Shown piece after piece: positions 56,343-64,000 of a stretch of DNA of 64,000 bases. Location of the stretch: assembly GCA_008933995.1 (NCBI GenBank), contig WARS01000069.1:868001-932000 (forward strand). Direction: 5' to 3'. The stretch is from Datnioides undecimradiatus. Its lineage: Eukaryota; Chordata; Actinopteri; Lobotiformes; Datnioididae. The notes under the pieces were generated by a model. That model ran no database searches and had not been told where the DNA came from. It saw nothing but the letters and a program-made list of their open reading frames with translations. The position numbers and the translations under genes are program-made. How positions within the stretch are numbered: position 1 is the stretch's first letter; each line of letters opens with the position of its first letter.

Positions 56343-56717
56343 GTGGAGGGGGGGGCATAATGGGAATTTGTCATTCTGGGCAATTTTCTGCAGCAATTTC
56401 CGATAAGACGGCTCATTTTTCCACAAAAACACACACGATTACACAAACGCGACGCAAACAGTCACACTCGTGCACCTGACGCTAAACACACACACACACA
56501 CGTGCAGAAATGCAAAGGCAGACTATTATACACAATAACACACCCGCGCTCGCAAAGCATTACCCACTGATACACCCCTGCTTCACACACACTCAGCAGA
56601 TGCACAGACAGATAACCACAGCGCTGCACCCGAGCACAGTCACGTACACACTGAGTAGAGAGAGCGCTCGGGGCAGACTCACAAAGTGTGTGTCAAATCA
56701 GAGAAGCACAACCTCAT

Positions 56718-56759
<42 letters not shown>

Positions 56760-59700
56760 TCTGTCTAACACACACTCACAGCCCAACTCGCACACGCACG
56801 CACCCTGAAAAGTGTAGTTACATAAGCCCCGAACCCTCAAACACACACACACACACAGTACACACCGGGTACAGTACACACACACACAGGCCGTCACTCT
56901 CAGACACTTTCACACACACACACACACACATAACTAAATTTAGCGCCTGTCTGTGTTTGAGTTAGGACTTTTCTCCAACCAAACAGCTTCATGAATGTTT
57001 GAGAGGAGGAACTAGATGACTTCTGTTCCTGCGGGGGGAGCGAAGCGGGTCTCTAACCGCTTCTTAAGCTTTACTCTGCAGGGTTTCATCTCTGCGGTGC
57101 ACCTTCTCTTGTGGGAGCTGCTCGGCCTCCGCTGTTTAAAAAGCGCTGTCACAAGTCGGCATGATGAAATATTCTCTCAGGAGCTGTCGAGGTCGAGGAC
57201 AGTAGGGGAGGTTTTTACAGCCCAGCGTTGCCCTGCTGGGTGGAGGGCCAAGCTCTGCAAGCTGGAGTTAACATAGGAGCTAAAATGCTACGTACTGACT
57301 GACTCTCACTGCTCCTGCTTTAGAACAGCCAAGAACATCCCAACACAGGAGGAACATAGAGGAACCTGGAGTGACGTATCTGCAGGTTGAGCGTTTGAAC
57401 ACCAATGCTGCACCGGCGGAACACCATTTTTAAAACCTCAGCTTGCAACAGAAGCATTAAAGTTAATGCAAAGAACGGACAAATGGACCAACAGTGATGC
57501 TCAGACTCATGATGCGCAGACGTGATGTTGACATCCCAAATATACTGCAGCGTTTCTATTTGTTTGGTCCGAAAACACCTGTGATTCAATAAGGCTGTTG
57601 TTTAGAGAAGAAGAACTTCAACAGGTGAGAGTTCAGTGCTTCAGCCTCAAACAGGAAGGCGACTGCACACTGAAGAGTCCTGACGAACTGAATCACATTA
57701 AAATCCTCCGGCATCAGTGTGAAGGTTGTGTTCGTCCGCTCCGAGCCTCTTTTTAACAGCACGCTCTCATTTTATTTCCACACCCACGTCCTTGATTTAA
57801 GTGTAATGAACACAGTGTTCCCAGCAGTGTTAATTATTTTGCCACGGCGCAGTGAACTTCAAAAACCACGTTCACATCAGTCGGTGTCAAACACCGCACT
57901 CCATCATCAGAGTGTGCGAGGGAGAAAAGTCTGTTTCTTTAATGAGTACAATCATGAGATCAGGACGCGCAACAAGAAGCTGTCTCTGGACTTCATTTCG
58001 GAATTTATTGGATTTCCATGATCTTATCCCCTGGTATATATGGTTCATGCACTCGACGTGCCTTGACCTACATTAGCCTGCTAACATGCTAACAATGTCA
58101 ATACCAGCATGCAGATGTTTAGCCGGTATGTTTATTAGCAGTAAACAAAGTGCAGCTCAGGCTGATGGGAAGCCATTTTTCAGTTCTGGTGTTTGTTCAT
58201 TAAAGAACATTGTGATGGTTCATCCTCTGAGGAACAAGCAGAACATTTAATGGCATTTTTCCAGTTGTTTGGTTAACAGAGCTGCTTGGATATTGCAATA
58301 TGGACCAAAAAGCGAGTTAGCCAAAATGCTAATATGGCTAAAAATGATTAAAATACACTTCAGAAAGGTCTCAAAGTGTCAAGAGTATCAAGCTGCAGAC
58401 CAAATGGTGCATTTCCAAAAGAACATTTAACAATTAACCAGAAAAATGCACAAAAACACAAATTTATATTGTGTTGTTGTTTAGCTCAGTTAGCTGGTCA
58501 GATATTGGTGCTATCAGCTGATTCTGTTTGGACCAAACACAGCCACAGTCAGTTCAATGACAGGGGTACATAGCTCCTGTGCTAGCACTGTTAACACAAC
58601 ACTAACCCGGTGCTCCGGCCTCAAAGCCAGGGCACAATCAACAGGACTGCTAGCTGCACGGCTCACCAAGCTAACCAGCTAATGGCTGCTACAGTTGGAA
58701 GCAATGAGCTGTTGTTATGGCAACAAGTAAAGCCATCTGTCCTTGAAGAATCATAGTTGAGGCAAAGCATCTGCTTTGCCTAACCGTTTGTGCATCCGTG
58801 TCCTGTTTTTGTAATTATTTAAGTTTACATAAAGTTAATAAGAGTAAAATCAAACAATAAATCAAATAATCAGAACGCAAACGTGGTCAAAGATGGTGAA
58901 TTCTGAAAAACCAACAGCTCTTCTCTGCATTTACTGGTCACAGTAATGAATAAAAGCACTGTAGCAAAGTTGTTTATCTGCTACACAACACTCTGGTGAA
59001 CACACGCACGCTTTGCCACCATTAACAGTCAATGTTCATCTCTTTTCAGTCACATTACGTGCGACATGTATTAGCAAAAAGCTATCTAATTGGTGATCCA
59101 GGCCAAGTAATGCAGCTAAATAGATGTTGTACATTTCAGGGCCGTTCGACTGGCTGTGCACTGTTCTAACAGGCGAGAATAAACTAATATGGCAATTACC
59201 GGAGAGCACTAAATGTCTCATTTTATGCCAACAGTCCGGGCCCGGTTCCCTCTGGAGAAGATGGCATCAATTATTAAAATGAGATTAATGGATGCAGTAG
59301 ATCTTCTGTCCCAGAAGAGGTTTGCAAGTCAGAGAAGACAGAGGGCCACACTCATGCACATGGACGAGTGAACACACAGCACTCGTCTTCACCTTTTTCC
59401 CCCTCATGCAATCCTCTTTTATCCTTTCTACCAACTCTTCCACCCTCACAAACTCGCTCTTAAGCATCATCCCTCATTGCCCAAAGTTCCCCTCAGCATG
59501 CAAAACGCTCTGCTGTGATTAATATTTTGTTTAATTTGGTTTTTCTGCATTAAAAAGGTAAAAACAAAGAACTCTGGAAGAGCCTGGAAGCACATCTGCT
59601 CTCTCTGAATCACTGAGAAGTTCTGCATGTATGAATCACCGGCCCAGCGTCAACACCCACCACTGCTGTGACTGTGTGCACGGAGATGTTGAGTTTGAGA

Positions 59701-59769
59701 GGAAACATCAGATAAATTCAGTCATAAAGTTGCATTTAAGCCTTGAACAGAGTCAGTTGTGCGGTATGT

Positions 59770-60135
59770 TGCGCAGCAATGTCAGAATGCTAAGTGCAGT
59801 TAGCATCGTTAGCAGTTGTGAAACATACAATAACATCTGCTCTGATGTCACACTGTGTTAAAATCTTGATAGACCACCAGGTTTACCAGGGAATTAGCTC
59901 ATTGGCAGTCAAAGTATTTGCTAATCCTAAGTGCAGTTAGCATCCTGTCTTTGTTTATGATGTTTGTTAGCTTGTTAGCTTAGCTGAAACACGTACTCTG
60001 TTGTGAAACATACCGTGGCATCTGCTGTGTTGTCACAGTGTGTTCACATCTTCGATAGAAAGCTGAGTTCGCCTGGAACTGGCTCGTTCGCAGTCAGCTT
60101 AATTGCAAATCAGACAGTGATTAGCTTCCGAATCA
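59770..60135 (+). repeat. Dispersed repeat family 1, copy C (two units in tandem)
   Basis: Unit 1 (about 59770-59927) carries AATGCTAAGTGCAGTTAGCA, GATGTCACACTGTGTTAAAA and CCAGGTTTACCAGGGAA. Unit 2 (about 59928-60135) repeats CCTAAGTGCAGTTAGCATCC, TTGTTAGCTTGTTAGCTTAG, TGTCACAGTGTGTTCACATC and the GGAACTGGCTCG block. The tandem arrangement is directly visible. Confidence 0.75.
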
Positions 60136-60540
60136 GTGCCAAATTTAAGTTTTGCGGTGCACGTTTGGATTTCAGACTTTGGGTACGTGCACAGACATCT
60201 CCTCCTTCAGTGCAGAGGAGTGAAAACACCACTCTGGTGACAAACTTTGCAGAGGTACAAGTCAATTTAGTCAAGGTCGGACGTTTTAGGCGACGCAAAC
60301 AGAAGACAAACACATCTGCGAGCGGACGGGTTTTTGTCTTTTAGATCTTCATCCTCTTTATTTCCTCCCGATCAGTTTTGTTTTGTCCTCTGTGTGCGTG
60401 TGCGCGTGTGTGCGTGTGTGTTTTCTCTCTGTGTGTATTATTTTCCATTCTCACATTCCCACAGTGTGTTATCTGGTGTCAGAGCTCTAATGAGCTACTG
60501 TTACACCTCCAGCTGGGTACAGATGCTCGTACACATGTAC

Positions 60541-60542
<2 letters not shown>

Positions 60543-60576
<34 letters not shown>
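60543..60576. repeat. (TG)n microsatellite
   Basis: About 17 TG units. A CA run of about 10 units follows at 61099-61119. Confidence 0.96.
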
Positions 60577-60577
<1 letters not shown>

Positions 60578-60803
60578 CTGCACGGACATGTGAATATGTT
60601 GTCAAAGATGAAAGCCAGCTGTCTGCTGCTGCAGCTCGTGTGGTCACATTACTCATCCTGCTCTCCTCCCACATGTTCCTGTTAAAACACATGTCCCAAC
60701 ACACTGAGTCACTCCTTAACAAACTTTATAAAGTGGTTAATGATTGGTTAATTACAAAACAAGTGGGGAACCAATCAGAAACAACTTGATAATCCATCAC
60801 TTG

Positions 60804-61028
60804 TTAATAAGTATTCACCTAATTATTCCTAACAGAGCACTATATAGTAGATAATGGTGACTAACTAGAGAACAGACTTATTGATAACACATTAGGCAAT
60901 GATTAGTTAATTAATATCTTAATTGATAAAGTAATTACCTGTCCATTACTTATCACTATATGTTCCCTAGTAACTCATCATTATCAACTGTATAGTGCTC
61001 TAGGAGATATTAGGAAAGTACTTAATAA
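60804..61028. repeat. 225-bp AT-rich fold-back (inverted repeat) element
   Basis: The left arm contains GAGCACTATATAGTAGATAA and TGGTGACTAACTAGAGAACA (60835-60874). The right arm contains TGTTCCCTAGTAACTCATCA and TTATCAACTGTATAGTGCTC (60961-61000), a near reverse complement. Outer words TTAATAAGTA (60804-60813) and TACTTAATAA (61019-61028) are also nearly complementary and equally spaced from a centre near 60917. This is the shape of a MITE-like or fold-back element. No transposase and no clear target duplication are seen. Confidence 0.75.
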
Positions 61029-63239
61029 TAACGAGTTTATATATATTTATATATTCTCATATTAATTACATAACACTGCAACTTTATTAAAATAATCTCA
61101 CACACACACACACACACACCTGCTCAGGCAGTCGGTGCTGCACAATAGCAGGCCGACTCCCGGTCTCTATTGATGATAAGCACAGTGTCAATACGTATTC
61201 AGGATCATTAACTCCACAGCCTCATGCCTAAACTCCCAATTAGCGTAATTACAGTCTGTTAATATGGCAACATGTGCACAGACACACACTGTGCAAACAC
61301 GTGTGTGTGCAGAGTTTTGAGGTTTAGCAAAGGACACACGTCATATCTGTTGGGGTGCGATAAAATATCAAAATGAGTGAAAATAGGTGTGCTACAGGAA
61401 ACCAATTTAGCATTTTTAGCACAATTTTTCTATTATCAGCTAATTTCTTATAATTAACAGTTGTTTTGTGTCGTTCGCACAGTAATTTATGGACAGTCTC
61501 TAAATGAAACAGTTGGTTAAAATGGTTAATGGTTAAGATGAAAGGCTGAGAGTCCAGCTGATTGTCCTGTTGCATGGACTGAAACTGCTTCCCTGCAGCA
61601 GATTTCTGCTTTCTAGAGTGCAAGCACTCAAAAAGTAGCCACGTTAGGTCGAGCTAACTTGAGCTAACCTAGCTTTCATTGCAAACACGCATTCAGTCGC
61701 CTCAAATGACGTGAACGTGTTGTTTCCTGGCTGCCTCCACACTCAAGTGCCAGTGCCTGACGCGTGGAAAACCCTGCAGCACTGAGAGTCTGTGCATACA
61801 GTGTGTGGACGCTCAAGCACACACCAACCAGTGCATCATACTGGTACAACAATGAGCAGTTTAACACGGTGGCCATTCTGTCCTCGCAGCGTGTGTTGAC
61901 ACAGATACTGACAGCTCACATCAATCGTGCTGCAGAACATTTATCAACATGTGACGCCACATTATGATGTTGATCCAAGATGGTGGCACCCATTTGCTCC
62001 TGTCGGCTCGCGCTCGTTCATCATGCGCCAACATGCGTGATTACATACATGTAAACCGTGAAATCACAGCATGCTTTGTGTTATTAATGATAATACGGCT
62101 GTGCTATTAAAACGTACTGCTCAAACATTGATCGATATCAGCTACTCCCTGTCTCGTGCATCAATAGCGCTCATGTTTGCATGGTTTTATTTTCAAAGAA
62201 ACATTGTAATTCAATAAACTGTCATCCTATGCGTTGCATTATATCATGGCTTTATTAGTTTCAGCACTAATCTCGTCACAAGAACCTAATTGTTTGAGCA
62301 GCTGCTGCTCTGTGCAGACGACCAAAGACCTCCTGAACCTGTGGAAGCTAACTGCATCATCAACAACTCCTTCATACATCTGTTAGCAAACACCCCAAGA
62401 CTTAAAGGGGTTGGGGGGGCATGGATTTGATGAGACATTGACAAAATCCTCAAAAACTCCTCCGTCCAGCGTTAAACCCTTCGTTGGCCATGAAGGGTTT
62501 GTTGGCAGTCGTCCTTCTCAGTGGAGTTGCAGACTGTTTCACTGAGTAATGACTAGATGATGGAGTGCCTGAATCAGCACCACGGCAGCACAAGTTCGCT
62601 CTCCTCAGCGCCGACAGGATGGTGGATTCACTAAAAACAATGAGGTTGCGGCGGACGCTGTGTGAATAATAATAAAAAAAAAGAAGTGGTGCATTGACTC
62701 GAAGGTTTTGTCAGTGTGGAGGTTTTACAGTGCAGTCAGGGGCAAACCCATTAATCTCACAAGATAATTCAGCTCTATTAGAAAAGCGGCTCATAACCTG
62801 GAGAATTCATTGATTGTGATGATGGGAGATTAAAGTCCTGCTCGGTTAGAAAGGACACGGCAGCACGTGGAGGTCAACACGAGAGCAAATACAACTTTTA
62901 AGACACCAGACTGCGGCAGGGTTGATCTCTCACCTCATCAATCAAATCCTGCTCTGTAGTTACCTGCACTTCCCCGCCCACCTGTTCACTGTATCCCATT
63001 GCTTCAGCATTACAACTGTTAAGTCGCTGTGAGCCGCTTCATGCCACGCTCTCCAGCTTTTGTCTCCGTTATCCGTTTCTATTTTGCCCGATTATTTGAT
63101 TTTGATTGTGGACGACTGCTTCGGTTCTGACCCTCGGCCGCCTCACTTCCCTTTAGCCTTCGTTCGTCATCGACTGAGTGAAATCATTGAACTGCATCAG
63201 ATCAGGTTCAGTCATGTGCGGTTGGTCCTGCCCTGTTTA

Positions 63240-63955
63240 CACCAGGGAACGGAGATAGAGAGATGTAGATACATAGAGATATAGAGATACAAACATGGAT
63301 TGGTTTGGAGATAATGTACATAGATATTTAGTTATGTAAAGATGAATAGATGTGTACATAGATTGGGAGAGACTACTGGTGTGTATACAGAGATTGAGAT
63401 AAAAAGAGAGAGAGATACATAAAAATAGAGATATATAGAGGGGAAGAGATTGAGATAAAACAGGTGAAGAGAGGCCACAGTGAGACAGACATAAAGAGAA
63501 GAGAAAGAGATAGAGATGGATAGAAATAGTGATAAACATACATAGATTTAGAGATACACAAGGTTATGTATACAGAGATAGAGATAAAAAGAGAGATTAG
63601 AGAGAGATACAGAGAAATAGAGATATGTAGAGAGAAAGAGATGAGCTAAAGAGAGAGTTAAAGAGAGGTAGAGAGACAGAGATAAAGAGATAGAAATAGT
63701 GATAAACACATTAAAGAGATAGACAGACAGATATGTGGATGGATAGAAAGAGGTAACAGAGAGGTAGGTGGAAAGAAAGTATAAAGAGATAGAGATAATG
63801 ATAAACATACATATATAAAAAGACATTGTGAGAGACAGAAATAGACATATACAGATAGGTAAAGTAGAAATAGAGACAGGCAGAGATAGAAAGACAGAAA
63901 GAGAGAGACAGACAGATAAAGAGATTAGAGAGAGATAGACAGTTGGCTATTGAGA
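63240..63955. repeat. Imperfect GATA/GAGA-type satellite
   Basis: About 700 bp of purine-rich sequence is built from words such as AGAGATAGAGATA, GAGAGAGATA, ACATAGA and GACAGACA, with no fixed long period. Reading frames on the minus strand here (Ser/Leu/Tyr-rich) are artefacts of the repeat. Confidence 0.85.
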
Positions 63956-64000
63956 AGTTTCTACTTTGTAAAAACGTGTTTGTTTTGGTTGGTTTCAAGA

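Larger units (their letters stand above)
53680..64000 (-). other. cacna1i: Intron upstream of exon a (open at right edge)
   Basis: At least 10.3 kb lies between exon a and the next 5' exon. I searched the minus strand for the expected domain I S1-S3 blocks and the N-terminal MVCNPWFE-like block and found none. It holds many CA/TG repeats (53899-53933, 56129-56151, 56297-56340, 56719-56757, 60543-60576, 61099-61119), a CAA repeat (54080-54100), the tandem ATGCTAA-hairpin repeat (about 59770-60135), the 225-bp fold-back element and the GATA/GAGA satellite. Confidence 0.75.

Noticed and set aside
56510-56965. 151-codon His/Thr-rich frame
   Set aside because: It is the translation of (CA)n microsatellites.
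63237-63998. Several minus-strand Ser/Leu/Tyr-rich frames
   Set aside because: Translation of the GATA/GAGA satellite.

Overview
The window is vertebrate nuclear DNA, almost certainly from a bony fish. It carries short coding exons with GT-AG borders, large introns, very many (TG)n/(CA)n microsatellites and several repeat types familiar from teleost genomes. I see no prokaryotic features (operons, ribosome-binding sites, CRISPR). It is not a novel gene system. It is the middle part of one ion-channel gene, read right to left on the minus strand.

The gene is cacna1i, the alpha-1 subunit of the low-voltage-activated T-type calcium channel Cav3.3. I reconstructed 17 consecutive exons between 53679 and 3636. 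They total 3160 coding nt, about 1053 codons. All junctions are in phase, there are no internal stops, and every splice site is GT-AG. From right to left they encode the end of domain I S3/S4 (53582-53679), S5 (46450-46609), the extracellular turret (38730-39072), the pore helix and S6 (37900-37992, 29092-29440), the I-II linker (29092-29440, 28634-29019), all of domain II (28634-19289), the II-III linker (16402-16489, 13941-14107, 9476-9546, 8811-9309, 8070-8170) and domain III S1-S2 (4759-4882, 3636-3704). Upstream exons (N-terminus to domain I S3) lie beyond the right edge. Downstream exons (rest of domain III, domain IV, C-terminus) lie beyond the left edge. The pore glutamates of domains I (TLEGW) and II (TQEDW) and both arginine-rich S4 sensors are visible. 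Paralogue choice rests on diagnostic stretches that I compared from memory with human Cav3.1 and Cav3.3: [34 protein letters not shown] and [19 protein letters not shown] all fit Cav3.3.

About 95% of the window is intron. The introns hold: a 41-bp minisatellite at the left end; many dinucleotide microsatellites; a decayed LINE remnant at about 16100-16300; a dispersed repeat with a small ATGCTAA/TTAGCAT hairpin in three places; a second dispersed repeat carrying direct-repeat TGACCT motifs in two places; a 225-bp fold-back element at 60804-61028; a compact 22-bp-arm hairpin at 11184-11237; a tRNA-like dispersed repeat at about 52757-53000; and an imperfect GATA/GAGA satellite at the right edge. 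I found no second protein gene and no convincing RNA gene.

The most interesting gene-level points are in the linkers. A 71-nt exon is needed to hold frame in the II-III linker, and skipping it gives an immediate in-frame TAG. A Gly/Arg-rich tail and a 72-nt intron lie in the I-II linker. A His-rich tract in the II-III linker appears shared with human Cav3.3.
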